This document shows positions 1 through 6,979 of a stretch of 53,732 nt of DNA, in pieces. The stretch is from Patescibacteria group bacterium (GTDB lineage: Bacteria; Patescibacteriota; Minisyncoccia; UBA6257; Brennerbacteraceae): the NCBI GenBank assembly GCA_040753135.1, contig JBFMGR010000005.1, positions 1 to 53,732 on the forward strand. Direction: 5' to 3'. The position numbers were made by a program, and so were the translations under genes. The notes under the pieces are model-generated. The model was not told where the DNA came from, ran no database searches, and saw nothing but the letters and a program-made list of their open reading frames with translations. Position 1 is the stretch's first letter. Each line of letters begins with the position of its first letter.

Positions 1-100
1 AAACAATCTTTTCTGGATCTGGATTATGAGTTCCGCACAACTCGCAGACCCAACCCTTCTTTGTTACTCGCTGGGGACCATCCGGCTCGTAGTGACACAT
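1..100 (-). CDS. Small zinc-ribbon protein, 3' end cut by the window edge
   Basis: The ATG at 100 is preceded by a strong GGAGG Shine-Dalgarno (106-110) that overlaps the stop of the upstream ORF, so the two are probably translationally coupled. The visible 33 residues contain a Trp-Val-Cys-x2-Cys-Gly knuckle followed by Asn-Pro, which looks like the first half of a zinc ribbon. The second Cys pair, if present, lies beyond base 1. It resembles the neighbouring zinc-finger ORF (110-343) in size and motif, so the two may be paralogues. Function is unknown. It could bind RNA, DNA or protein through the zinc finger. Confidence 0.55.
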   Translation of the reverse strand, partial: MCHYEPDGPQRVTKKGWVCELCGTHNPDPEKIV

Positions 101-109
101 CTTAACCTC

Positions 110-343
110 CTATGGCCTTGAGAATCGCAACCAGTTCAACCCCCAAGACTTTGACTGGTGAACCGAACCAACTATTCCTGGCTCACTAGGAGCTTGAGGG
201 CTAGCTGATCCTGCTGGTTTTTCTCCACCGCAGCTAGTACAGCACCAGACCGGATTTGCGTTTTGGTTCTTTGCTCCGCATTTTGAACAAATCCAGAAAT
301 CCGGCTCGTCCAGATCCAGGGCGCCATGGGCATTAAAGTCCAT
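110..343 (-). CDS. Small RanBP2-type zinc-finger protein
   Basis: Encodes 77 residues. Around residues 17-40 there is a Trp-x-Cys-x2-Cys-x3-Asn-x6-Cys-x2-Cys pattern, the layout of RanBP2-type or zinc-ribbon domains, which often bind single-stranded RNA or ubiquitin-like partners in other organisms. The C-terminal half is Ser/Pro-rich and probably disordered. A perfect AAAGGAGG site stands 5 bases before the ATG at 343. The in-frame GTG at 346 is only 2 bases from it, so ATG is preferred. Strong Shine-Dalgarno sites are unusual in this window. It is followed directly by another zinc-ribbon ORF. The specific function is not known. Confidence 0.6.
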   Translation of the reverse strand: MDFNAHGALDLDEPDFWICSKCGAKNQNANPVWCCTSCGGEKPAGSASPQAPSEPGIVGSVHQSKSWGLNWLRFSRP

Positions 344-371
344 CACTGCCTCCTTTATGGTAGAATAAGGA

Positions 372-414
372 GGACACAGGCAGGCGCCTTAGGGTATTTG
401 GCCTGCCTGTGTCC
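372..414 (+). terminator. Strong hairpin upstream of the zinc-finger ORF
   Basis: A perfect 14-bp stem (372-385 with 401-414) has a 15-base loop and is followed on the plus strand by a short T run (TTTTAT). On the minus strand it lies between a micro-ORF and the zinc-finger gene and has no T run, so there it would act as an mRNA processing or stability element. On the plus strand it could be a terminator, but no plus-strand gene precedes it. Confidence 0.4.
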
Positions 415-430
415 TTTTATAAGAACTAAT

Positions 431-512
431 TTATATACCGGTTAGTTCTCTGATCCGGTCAGGATCAACATCAACGATGATCCCATTTCTCATAGCGATC
501 AAAATCGCACAT
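431..512 (-). CDS. Micro-ORFs behind a perfect Shine-Dalgarno
   Basis: An AAAGGAGG site sits upstream of an ATG at 512 that opens a 13-codon ORF ending at 471. A second ORF in another frame starts at ATG 493 and runs 20 codons to 431 (peptide begins MRNGIIVDVDPD). Only the first has its own Shine-Dalgarno. Such short frames can occur by chance. The consensus ribosome site and its location just upstream of the zinc-finger ORFs make a translated leader or micropeptide plausible. No family is recognised. Confidence 0.25.
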
Positions 513-560
513 GATTTTTACCTCCTTTCTTTTAAGAATGCCTGTTGGTTTCGCAACAGG

Positions 561-625
561 TTATTAATGACTCTTTCGCCTATTCTAATGTTCTTAAGAA
601 CATTAGAATAGTTAATCATTAATAA
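561..625. repeat. Nested perfect palindrome (32 bp core)
   Basis: Bases 580-611 form a perfect 32-bp palindrome with no spacer, centred on CTTAAG. A second inverted pair (TTATTAATGA at 561-570 and its complement at 616-625) flanks it, so the region can fold as a two-tier cruciform or hairpin on either strand. There is no T run. It could be an operator or a bidirectional structural element. Confidence 0.55.
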
Positions 626-671
626 TCTGCTGTGAAAAATCCTCTAATTGCGCTTAAAAATAAATAAAAAT

Positions 672-754
672 CCTCTCGTTGCTTGAGAGGTTTTTGGTTT
701 AGTTAAATAAATTATTCGCCTAAAAATCAGCTGAAATCAAAAGACCTCTCAAGC
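672..754 (-). promoter_or_regulatory. Attenuator-like terminator with competing antiterminator
   Basis: Read on the minus strand, CCUCUC (690-685) pairs with GAGAGG (677-672) and is followed by AUUUUUAU, a compact terminator. The 11-base segment 691-681 can instead pair with 754-744, which lies inside the upstream 36-codon ORF. The two pairings share 681-690 and exclude each other, which is the geometry of a translational attenuator. The hairpin also has a T run on the plus strand. This is inferred from base pairing alone. Confidence 0.4.
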
Positions 755-837
755 GCTGGGAAACGATAAGCATGATCCCATCGGCAAACGAGGTTTCTAA
801 TATCTTTAATCTTTAATTGGTTTAGTAAGCTATTCAT
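727..837 (-). CDS. Possible 36-aa leader peptide, nearly leaderless
   Basis: The ATG at 837 lies about 8 bases after the predicted start site of the promoter at 851-878. The ORF encodes 36 residues (begins MNSLLNQLKIKD) and stops at 727. It has no Shine-Dalgarno. No single amino acid dominates, so no control codons stand out. Its last third overlaps the distal arm of an alternative hairpin that competes with the terminator at 672-690, so ribosome position here could decide termination. It may instead be a chance frame in a non-coding leader. Confidence 0.35.
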   Translation of the reverse strand: MNSLLNQLKIKDIRNLVCRWDHAYRFPALERSFDFS

Positions 838-850
838 TGAAGATATAATT

Positions 851-878
851 ATTTTAAGCTATTTTTTGGGGTTGTCAA
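851..878 (-). promoter_or_regulatory. Sigma70-type promoter for the zinc-finger leader
   Basis: A perfect TTGACA (878-873), a 16-base spacer and TAAAAT (856-851) point leftward. The transcript would start near 845, cover the 36-codon ORF and the attenuator-like hairpin, and run towards the zinc-finger ORFs. Confidence 0.65.
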
Positions 879-879
879 T

Positions 880-1017
880 CCCGCACTAGATTTTCAGCGT
901 TCTTTCAACTATTGCGTTTATTAGGAATAATTATAAGTTTAGGTTTAACAAAGTTTTTAGTCTGCCTTTTCAACTTAATCATTCAGAAACAATAATTTGC
1001 TGAAAATTCAGTGCGGG
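880..1017. repeat. Inverted repeat spanning the hisS stop codon
   Basis: Arms at 880-898 and 999-1017 are inverted 19-mers beginning CCCGCACT and ending TTTTCAGC, differing only in the central bases. The right arm contains the hisS stop codon. The arms are separated by 100 bp of AT-rich DNA without genes, too far apart for a normal terminator. It may be an inverted duplication of the hisS 3' end or the ends of a small element. Confidence 0.45.
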
Positions 1018-2264
1018 GTAAACTTTTTGATTAGGTCGTTTTTCTTAACTTTTTCCTGTTTTCCGGATTCAAGCCAGCGGACTGAAACACAATTATCTTT
1101 TATTTCTTCTGAACCGAGAATAACTATTGCTGGAATTTTTTTATTATCAGCATATTTTATCTGTTTAGCTAAAGAGTCTTCTGGATTTGGGTATAACAAA
1201 ACATTGATTTTTTTCTGCTTCAGCCAAGAAAATAATTTTATTGATTCATTAACAAAATTATTATCAAAAATCGTGATTAAAACCTTACTTTGTTCTTTGA
1301 TTTTTTGTTTCCATAGTCCGGTTTCCTCAATCACATCACAGATCCGGTCTAAACCAATCGTGGTTCCGGTCGCTGGGATCTCTGGTCCGCCCAACTGGTT
1401 GATTAAATTATCATACCGGCCGCCGCCAGTAATTGAACCAATCTTTGGCTTTTCCACATAAGTTTCAAAGATCGGGCCGGTATAATAATCCAAGCCCCGA
1501 ACCAAAAACGGAGTAAATTGATAATAATTCTTATCCACCTCAAAATCATTTAAAAAACCAAAGAGCTGGCTTAAATCTTTATCCGGCCCAGCTTCAGCCA
1601 AAACTTTAAAGGCTCTGCTGATAAAATCTTTATCAAAACCTTTAGTCAAAAGCTCTTGCTCTGCTCCGGTTTTACCAATTTTTTCCAGCTTATCAATTAT
1701 CTGTAAAATTAAGAACTGCTGTCCTTGATTTTTAACTCCTAATTTTTCCAGCAAAGAAAACAGTACCTGCCGGGAGTTAATCTTAATAGTAAACTTCTCA
1801 AAGCCAAGCTTTTTCAACGCCTGATAAATCACGGCAATAATCTCGGCATCAGCCAAAACCGAGTTAACCCCAAAAGTGTCAACATCGCATTGGGTAAACT
1901 CGCGATACCGGCTTTTCTGGGGTTTTTCCGCTCGCCAGACCGGCTGAATCTGGTAGCGTTTAAACGGCAGTTTCAGCTCATTCTGATACTGCGCCAAAAC
2001 CCGGCTGGTCGGCACAGTTAGATCATACCTTAAGCCAACCTGGCGCTTGCCTTTGTCTTTAAAAGTATAGACCAGCTTATCTGCTTCTGCGCCGTATTTA
2101 CCTAACAAAACCTCAGCGTATTCCAAGGCCGGAGTTTCCAGCGGCTCAAAACCAAAATCCTCGAACACGCTGACAAATGTTTTAATCACCTGATTTCTGA
2201 TTTTCATCTGTTCGGGCAGAAAATCCCGAAACCCTTTTAATGTTTGCGGTTTTTGCTTGTTCAT
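1008..2264 (-). CDS. hisS: Histidyl-tRNA synthetase
   Basis: Attaches histidine to tRNA-His in the cytoplasm. The 418-residue protein begins MNKQKPQTLKGFRDFLP, the usual HisRS start. It has class II motif 2 (a stretch around YREFTQCD near residue 115), the HisRS-specific LVRGLDYYTG motif near residue 258, the GGGRYDNL motif, motif 3 (GTTIGLDRI) and a C-terminal HGTP anticodon-binding domain. Length is normal. The reading frame is open for 30 more codons upstream, but that stretch has no family similarity, so ATG 2264 is chosen. There is no Shine-Dalgarno. The tRNA-His gene lies just upstream on the same strand, and both are probably transcribed from the promoter at 2772-2800. Confidence 0.96.
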   Translation of the reverse strand: MNKQKPQTLKGFRDFLPEQMKIRNQVIKTFVSVFEDFGFEPLETPALEYAEVLLGKYGAEADKLVYTFKDKGKRQVGLRYDLTVPTSRVLAQYQNELKLPFKRYQIQPVWRAEKPQKSRYREFTQCDVDTFGVNSVLADAEIIAVIYQALKKLGFEKFTIKINSRQVLFSLLEKLGVKNQGQQFLILQIIDKLEKIGKTGAEQELLTKGFDKDFISRAFKVLAEAGPDKDLSQLFGFLNDFEVDKNYYQFTPFLVRGLDYYTGPIFETYVEKPKIGSITGGGRYDNLINQLGGPEIPATGTTIGLDRICDVIEETGLWKQKIKEQSKVLITIFDNNFVNESIKLFSWLKQKKINVLLYPNPEDSLAKQIKYADNKKIPAIVILGSEEIKDNCVSVRWLESGKQEKVKKNDLIKKFTPH

Positions 2265-2339
2265 ATTTATTTTTACAAAGATAGCCTCTGTTTTAAATAA
2301 ATCTGAGGCGACTAAGGAGATTTGGCCACAAGTCCGCTC

Positions 2340-2424
2340 CGCCGTATCAAACACGGCTCCGCGGCTCGCGATCCCGCCTCGCGTCCCTCGCCTATGGCTC
2401 GGGACAAGCTCCGGTTTTCAAATC
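2340..2424 (-). other. GC-rich structured leader between tRNA-His and hisS
   Basis: This stretch is far more GC-rich than its surroundings and holds several small hairpins, including CCGTATCAAACACGG at 2343-2357 and a GTCCC/GGGAC stem around 2379-2405. The TCAAAC-loop hairpin resembles ones at 2687-2701 and 38345-38359. It could be a 5' leader of hisS or part of an intergenic repeat family. No T-box consensus was found. Confidence 0.3.
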
Positions 2425-2428
2425 CCTG

Positions 2429-2454
2429 AAAAAAGCAAAGCAGTTTGCTTTTTT
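2429..2454. terminator. Bidirectional terminator after tRNA-His
   Basis: Eleven-base arms AAAAAAGCAAA (2429-2439) and TTTGCTTTTTT (2444-2454) have a 4-base loop just beyond the tRNA 3' end. The T tract in each orientation makes it a likely terminator or tRNA processing signal. Confidence 0.65.
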
Positions 2455-2458
2455 CTTG

Positions 2459-2535
2459 GGTGGCTGAGGGGATTTGAACCCCCGACCTTCAGGGCCACAA
2501 CCTGACGCTCTGGGCCGGACTGAGCTACAGCCACC
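2459..2535 (-). tRNA. tRNA-His (anticodon GTG)
   Basis: The acceptor GTGGCTG pairs perfectly with CAGCCAC. The extra G at -1 faces C73, the identity pair of bacterial tRNA-His. The anticodon stem TCAGG/CCTGA encloses a loop with anticodon GTG. The T arm carries TTCAAAT. The D loop is unusual (AGTCCGGCCCA). The sequence after C73 is CAA, so the CCA tail is not encoded and must be added. It lies just upstream of hisS, a meaningful pairing of tRNA and its synthetase. Confidence 0.95.
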
Positions 2536-2544
2536 ATAAATTAA

Positions 2545-2765
2545 AAAAGACCTTGGCGGCCTAATCTTTGCTTATAAAGCTGTTGCTTTATAATTTTAGA
2601 TCAGCTCCGCCTAAGCGACACTGATTGCTGGATTTTCTGCCTTCTTAAACGCTTCTGCCTAAGAAGGGTTACGGTTCAGCTTCCGTCCTCGTTTGACGAG
2701 GCAGCCTCGCGGATCGTGACTCCGCTTATTCGTGTTCCCACGAAACGCTTTATATTAATTGTCAA
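2545..2765 (-). ncRNA. Structured RNA leader or ncRNA upstream of tRNA-His
   Basis: About 220 nt between a strong promoter and tRNA-His contain consecutive hairpins: TTCGTG-GGAA-CACGAA, GCGGA/TCCGC, CCTCG-TCAAA-CGAGG, CCTTCTTA/TAAGAAGG and TTATAAAGC/GCTTTATAA. A T run on the minus strand near 2545-2550 could end it. I compared it by eye with SRP RNA, tmRNA, RNase P RNA and T-box motifs and saw none of their hallmarks. It may be an independent small RNA or a processed tRNA precursor leader. Confidence 0.4.
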
Positions 2766-2771
2766 TGATTT

Positions 2772-2800
2772 AGTATAAATTTAATAATTATTTTTGTCAA
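2772..2800 (-). promoter_or_regulatory. Strong promoter for the tRNA-His/hisS transcript
   Basis: TTGACA (2800-2795), a 17-base spacer and TATACT (2777-2772) face leftward. Transcription would start near 2765 and pass through the structured leader, tRNA-His and hisS. Confidence 0.7.
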
Positions 2801-3088
2801 GAACTTGTACGATTCTACTTTCTTTTTAGTGACATTCTGCCCGATAAAATCTCCTATCCTTCGGTCATTCATCAACTCTCAGTTCTTGACCGAGAGTTTG
2901 GTTGGGTTTTTATTTACTTTATTTGTTTACCTTCTTTGTTTAGCTTTTTGCTTATTTTTTACTTATTTTACCTGTTAAAGATTGCCTATTGTCTACTATC
3001 TGTCCGATCGGACAGATAGTAGACAAATCAAGTTTTAGCAAGCAAAAAGATTAGGGATTAAAGTTAAACCAATAAAAACCAATTAAAA
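2801..3088. other. Intergenic region with a 38-bp perfect palindrome
   Basis: No gene is seen. A weak plus-strand hairpin AACTCTC/GAGAGTT (2874-2898) is followed by TTGGTTGGGTTTTT. Bases 2989-3026 are a perfect 38-bp palindrome centred on CGATCG (arms start TTGTCTACTATC). Since hisS and the PBP gene diverge here, the palindrome could be an operator or an insulating hairpin. Confidence 0.5.
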
Positions 3089-3160
3089 TGGAAAACTCCG
3101 CAAAAGCGGAGTTTTCCAGTGTCTTCGGGTTCTGGGCCGAAGCCTTTCGCCTGAAGACAT
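3089..3160 (+). terminator. Tandem hairpins before the PBP promoter
   Basis: A 13-bp stem (3089-3101 with 3106-3118, loop AAAA) is followed by a second stem formed by TGTCTTCGGG and CCTGAAGACA near 3120-3160, itself enclosing GGC-CGAA-GCC. Together they are a compact structured element just ahead of the PBP promoter, perhaps insulating it from upstream transcription. Confidence 0.45.
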
Positions 3161-3201
3161 TGTTAGTATAGCAGAGAATTGAAAAATGTCAATATCGATA
3201 T

Positions 3202-3230
3202 TTGGCACTGATTGTTTTACACGTTATAAT
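3202..3230 (+). promoter_or_regulatory. Leaderless promoter of the PBP gene
   Basis: TTGGCA (3202-3207), a 17-base spacer and a perfect TATAAT (3225-3230) place the start site near 3237, about 3 bases before ATG 3240. This rules out the upstream in-frame ATG at 3186 and implies a leaderless mRNA. Confidence 0.75.
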
Positions 3231-3239
3231 GAACAAACA

Positions 3240-5624
3240 ATGAAAGAGTTAATCAACAACCTTAAACAAAACTGGGTAAAAAATCTCGGTTTAGCCATTC
3301 TAATCGGCGCCGGCTTGTTTTCTGTTTGGCTTTTAGCCCTGACCTATAACCTGCCCTCGCCAGAAGGCTTTGACCAGAGAATCATCAACCAATCAACCAA
3401 GATTCTTGACCGGACCGGAAAAACAATCCTTTATGAAGTTCATGGCGAAGAGAAAAGAACAGTTGTCAGTTTTGACCAAATCCCGGAAATAATGAAACAA
3501 GCAACTTTGGCGGCTGAAGACGCCGAGTTTTATTCCCATCCAGCTTTTGACATTAAAAGCATGTTCCGGGGCTTATTCATCAATCCGATTTTCCGAGGCA
3601 CCAGCGTCCAGGGCGGTTCAACCATTACCCAACAGCTGGTCAAAAATGTTTTTTTGACTCCGGAAAGAACTGTCGCCAGAAAAATTAAAGAATTAATCTT
3701 GGCAATTAAATTAGAGAAAAAATATTCCAAGGACCAGATTTTAGAGTTTTATCTGAACCAGATTCCTTACGGTTCAAATGCTTATGGAATTGAATCTGCC
3801 AGCCAGACTTTTTTTAACAAACCTGTTGCTGAACTTAATTTGGCTGAAGCCGCTTTACTTGCTTCTTTGCCTAAAGCGCCGAGTCTTTACTCACCATACG
3901 GCAGCCACACAGACAAATTAAAACAACGGCAAGAATATATTTTAGACCGAATGACTGAACTTAATTGGATTGCTCAAGAGCAAGCAGACCAAGCCAAGCA
4001 AGAAAAATTAAACTTTCCAAAGCAAAGATTTCCGATCAAAGCGCCGCATTTTGTTTTTTATGTCCGATCGCTGTTAGAAGAGATGTACGACCCGCAGTTA
4101 ATTGAAACCGGCGGCTTGAATGTTCAAACCACTCTGGATTGGGAGCTCCAGCAAATTGCTGAACAAGCAGTTTATGACGGCGCTTTACGCAATGATCAAA
4201 ACTGGCACGCTGATAATGCCGCTCTTTTAGCTCAAGACCCAAAAACCGGAGAAATTTTAGCCATGGTTGGTTCACGCGATTGGTACAATTTAGAAAAAAA
4301 CGGTCAAGCTAATGTCGCTTTATTAACAAGACAACCGGGTTCGGCATTTAAACCGTTTGTTTATTTAAAAGCGTTTGAGAAAGGCTATACTCCGGAAACA
4401 ATTTTATTTGATGCCTGGACTGAATTTAACACCGGCTGCAATTTAGATCCCGCCTTAAATCCAAGTTCTTGTTATCATCCGCAAAACTATGACAATCAAT
4501 TCCGCGGCCCAGTCAGTTTAAGAAAAGCCTTAGCTCAATCTCTTAACGTCCCGTCGGTTAAACTGCTTTATTTGGTTGGAATTAAAGACGCGATTGAAAC
4601 CGCAAAAAGCTTTGGCATTACCACCTTAACTGAAAACCCGAATTATTACGGTTTATCCTTAATCTTGGGCGGCGGCGGGGTCCGATTAATTGATATGGTC
4701 CAAGCTTACAGCGTCTTTGCTAATGATGGCCTTTGGCGCAAACAAACCGCGATTCTGAAAATCACTGACAGCCAAGGTAATGTTTTATACGAAAACAAGC
4801 CTGAACAAAAACAGGTTTTTGAGGGCAAATATATCCGGGTGCTAAACAATGTTCTGTCCGATGATCTGTCCCGGACGCCGACTTTTCAACTTAATGGACC
4901 TTTAACTGTGCCCGGCTATCAAGTTGCGGCTAAAACCGGCACCTCCCAAGATTATATTGACGCCTGGACTTTTGGTTATAGTCCTAATTTGGTTGCCGGC
5001 GTTTGGGTTGGCAATAACGAATACAAGCCAATGCAAAGAGATGCGGCTGGCGGCATGGCCGCGGCGCCGATCTGGAACGACTTTATGAAACAAGCTTTAA
5101 CTCATTTCCCTAAAGAAAATTTTCCTCCGGCAGAACCCTTACCTGCGCCAAAACCAATCTTAAGCGGACAATATCTAATCAATTCAGAGATCCATAATAT
5201 TCTTCACTGGCTTGATAAAAATAACCCTTTAGGGCCCCAACCGATCAACCCCCAAACAGATCCCCAATATAATTATTGGGAATTTGGTTTGCAAAAATGG
5301 CTTAGCCAGAACCCTGGTTTAATTAATCAAACTCCGGACAGCTCCAATCCCTCAATCATCTTGCTCGAACCAAAAGAAAATACCAAAATCAAACCGAATC
5401 AGTCATTAAAAATCAGCTTTAAATTGAATCCGAATATTTTGCTGGAAAAAGTTGAGCTTTACTTTAACCAAAGCTTGGTGGTAGTTTTCCAGCCGAATGA
5501 ACAGAATCTTTATTCAGTGTTTTTTGTCCCTTCAGAGCTTAACCAGACAAACAAAATCCTGATCAAAGCCATAACCAAATCCGGAGATGTTTCAGAACTG
5601 GAAAAAGAACTTTTTAGCGAATAG
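3240..5624 (+). CDS. Bifunctional class A penicillin-binding protein
   Basis: Polymerises glycan strands and cross-links peptidoglycan outside the membrane. The 794-residue protein has an N-terminal membrane helix (about residues 14-36), a GT51 glycosyltransferase domain with the catalytic Glu in AAEDAEFYSHP (near residue 93) and the GGSTITQQL motif, then a transpeptidase domain with SxxK (SAFK, near 368), SxN (SLN) and KTGT (near 565). A C-terminal beta-rich extension of about 90 residues resembles Ig-like or BiPBP-C domains. ATG 3240 was chosen because the promoter ends just before it. It is a stand-alone gene ending about 50 bases from convergent dnaN. It is probably PBP1A/2D-like. Confidence 0.95.
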   Translation: MKELINNLKQNWVKNLGLAILIGAGLFSVWLLALTYNLPSPEGFDQRIINQSTKILDRTGKTILYEVHGEEKRTVVSFDQIPEIMKQATLAAEDAEFYSHPAFDIKSMFRGLFINPIFRGTSVQGGSTITQQLVKNVFLTPERTVARKIKELILAIKLEKKYSKDQILEFYLNQIPYGSNAYGIESASQTFFNKPVAELNLAEAALLASLPKAPSLYSPYGSHTDKLKQRQEYILDRMTELNWIAQEQADQAKQEKLNFPKQRFPIKAPHFVFYVRSLLEEMYDPQLIETGGLNVQTTLDWELQQIAEQAVYDGALRNDQNWHADNAALLAQDPKTGEILAMVGSRDWYNLEKNGQANVALLTRQPGSAFKPFVYLKAFEKGYTPETILFDAWTEFNTGCNLDPALNPSSCYHPQNYDNQFRGPVSLRKALAQSLNVPSVKLLYLVGIKDAIETAKSFGITTLTENPNYYGLSLILGGGGVRLIDMVQAYSVFANDGLWRKQTAILKITDSQGNVLYENKPEQKQVFEGKYIRVLNNVLSDDLSRTPTFQLNGPLTVPGYQVAAKTGTSQDYIDAWTFGYSPNLVAGVWVGNNEYKPMQRDAAGGMAAAPIWNDFMKQALTHFPKENFPPAEPLPAPKPILSGQYLINSEIHNILHWLDKNNPLGPQPINPQTDPQYNYWEFGLQKWLSQNPGLINQTPDSSNPSIILLEPKENTKIKPNQSLKISFKLNPNILLEKVELYFNQSLVVVFQPNEQNLYSVFFVPSELNQTNKILIKAITKSGDVSELEKELFSE

Positions 5625-5676
5625 CAAGCTGCCAGCCTTGCCTAAAAATCTATAATCTAAACTCTAAAATTTTTGT

Positions 5677-6795
5677 TCAAATTCTTAGCGGCATCAAGAT
5701 ATAGAAATAAGAACTGTCGTTTTCCTGGCGGATTAAAGCCGGTTTTTCCGCGGTGGTAAAGCCAATAAAAATTTTATCCTTTGGGTCTAAAACCGCCAAG
5801 CTGTCAAGCAAATAGCGATAGTTGAAAATTATTTCCCGATCCTGGCCTTTAGCTGAATCTAATTCAATCTTGCCCTGATTTTGGCCAATAAAACTGTCTG
5901 AAGCAGAAAGGCTGATTTTCTTTGCTTTAATATCAAGATTGAGCTTGACATCGTTTAATTTGGAAGCAAAGATTCCGGTAATCTTCAAAGACTCAAGCAA
6001 TTTCCCATAACTGACAATTGCCTGGGCTTCAAAAGATTTTGGCACCACTGAATCATAATCAGGAAACTCGCCTTCCAAAAGTCGAGAAACTAATTTAGTT
6101 TCTTTCCAAGAAAACTGAATCTGATTCGGGTCAACCGAGATCTCCACTGGCTCAAGCTTTTCTTTGGCAATCCGGATTATTTCTTCGGCAGTCTTTAAGG
6201 GGATCAAACATTTAAAATCATTTTTAGTCAAGGGTTGAAAATCTTCAAAATTTAAGGTTTTTTCTGCCAAACGAAAAGTGTCAGTGGCAGTTAATTTTAA
6301 ACCTAAGCTTTGATCCAAGAACAAAAAAAGACTTGCCAGTTCAGGCCGAAAATCAGATCGGCTTGAAGCAATGATTACTTGTTCCAAAGCCGCGGCTAAA
6401 AGCGGACTTTCCATCTTTAAAATTTTGTTGTCTTTTACTTCAGGAATTATTGGAAATTCTTCTGTTTCATAGCTTTGAAATTCAGCTTGGTAAGATTCGG
6501 TTGAAATCTTTAATTTTTTTTCATCTGAAATAACCTCAATTTTAGGTTCGTTTAACTGACTTAAAAAGGCAATTAAAGGCCGGGCAGCAACAACAATTTT
6601 ACCCTCTTTCTCAACTTTTCCTGAAAACGAGGTTTTTATTCCCAGCTCTAAATTAGTTGAAGAAATATTAATTTCGCTTTTATTTACTTCAATTAAAAAA
6701 GAACTTAAAACCGGCAAATTATTGCTTTTGCCTAAACCCTTTTCAGCAATCAAAAAAGCTTTTTTTATGTTTTCCAATAAAGCAGTAAAACGCAT
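5677..6795 (-). CDS. dnaN: DNA polymerase III beta sliding clamp
   Basis: Ring-shaped clamp that tethers the replicative polymerase to DNA. The protein is 372 residues, the normal length, and begins MRFTALLENIKKAF. The three repeated clamp domains are recognisable, and it ends in the typical MPLRI-type tail that closes the third domain. It follows dnaA on the same strand, separated by 184 bp of AT-rich DNA. TATAAT stands a few bases before the ATG (reverse strand), suggesting its own promoter with a very short leader. Assignment is secure. Confidence 0.96.
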   Translation of the reverse strand: MRFTALLENIKKAFLIAEKGLGKSNNLPVLSSFLIEVNKSEINISSTNLELGIKTSFSGKVEKEGKIVVAARPLIAFLSQLNEPKIEVISDEKKLKISTESYQAEFQSYETEEFPIIPEVKDNKILKMESPLLAAALEQVIIASSRSDFRPELASLFLFLDQSLGLKLTATDTFRLAEKTLNFEDFQPLTKNDFKCLIPLKTAEEIIRIAKEKLEPVEISVDPNQIQFSWKETKLVSRLLEGEFPDYDSVVPKSFEAQAIVSYGKLLESLKITGIFASKLNDVKLNLDIKAKKISLSASDSFIGQNQGKIELDSAKGQDREIIFNYRYLLDSLAVLDPKDKIFIGFTTAEKPALIRQENDSSYFYILMPLRI

Positions 6796-6979
6796 AGTTA
6801 TTATAAATTATATAAATTTTAATTATTTATTACTATTATTAGTGATTGAATTTTGTTGATATCTTTAATTTTTGCTTTTGTTATTGGTTTTTTTATTAAC
6901 AGCTTTGGTTAATAAATTTGGGGATTACTTAGGATGAAAATTTAATAATTTTTTTATCAACTTTTTTTACCCAACTAAT
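6796..6979. other. AT-rich spacer between dnaA and dnaN
   Basis: A 184-bp AT-rich spacer without genes. It contains TTATCAACT (6954-6962) and a TGTTGATAT near 6854, both close to the DnaA-box consensus. It could be a secondary DnaA-binding or unwinding region, or simply the dnaN promoter. Confidence 0.35.

Noticed and set aside
997-1461. Plus-strand ORF of 154 residues over hisS
   Set aside because: It lies antisense to the well-supported hisS gene, has no known motif, and its composition is that of a shadow frame.
2265-2424. T-box riboswitch upstream of hisS
   Set aside because: The conserved T-box sequence and Stem I motifs were not seen. Only unrelated hairpins are present.
2545-2765. 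tmRNA, SRP RNA or RNase P RNA
   Set aside because: No tag reading frame, no SRP GGAAGCAGCC-type helix and no RNase P GAGGAAAGTCC motif was found by eye.
3186-3239. Upstream ATG (3186) for the PBP gene
   Set aside because: A consensus promoter (3202-3230) lies after it, so it cannot be transcribed from that promoter. ATG 3240 fits the membrane-anchor start.
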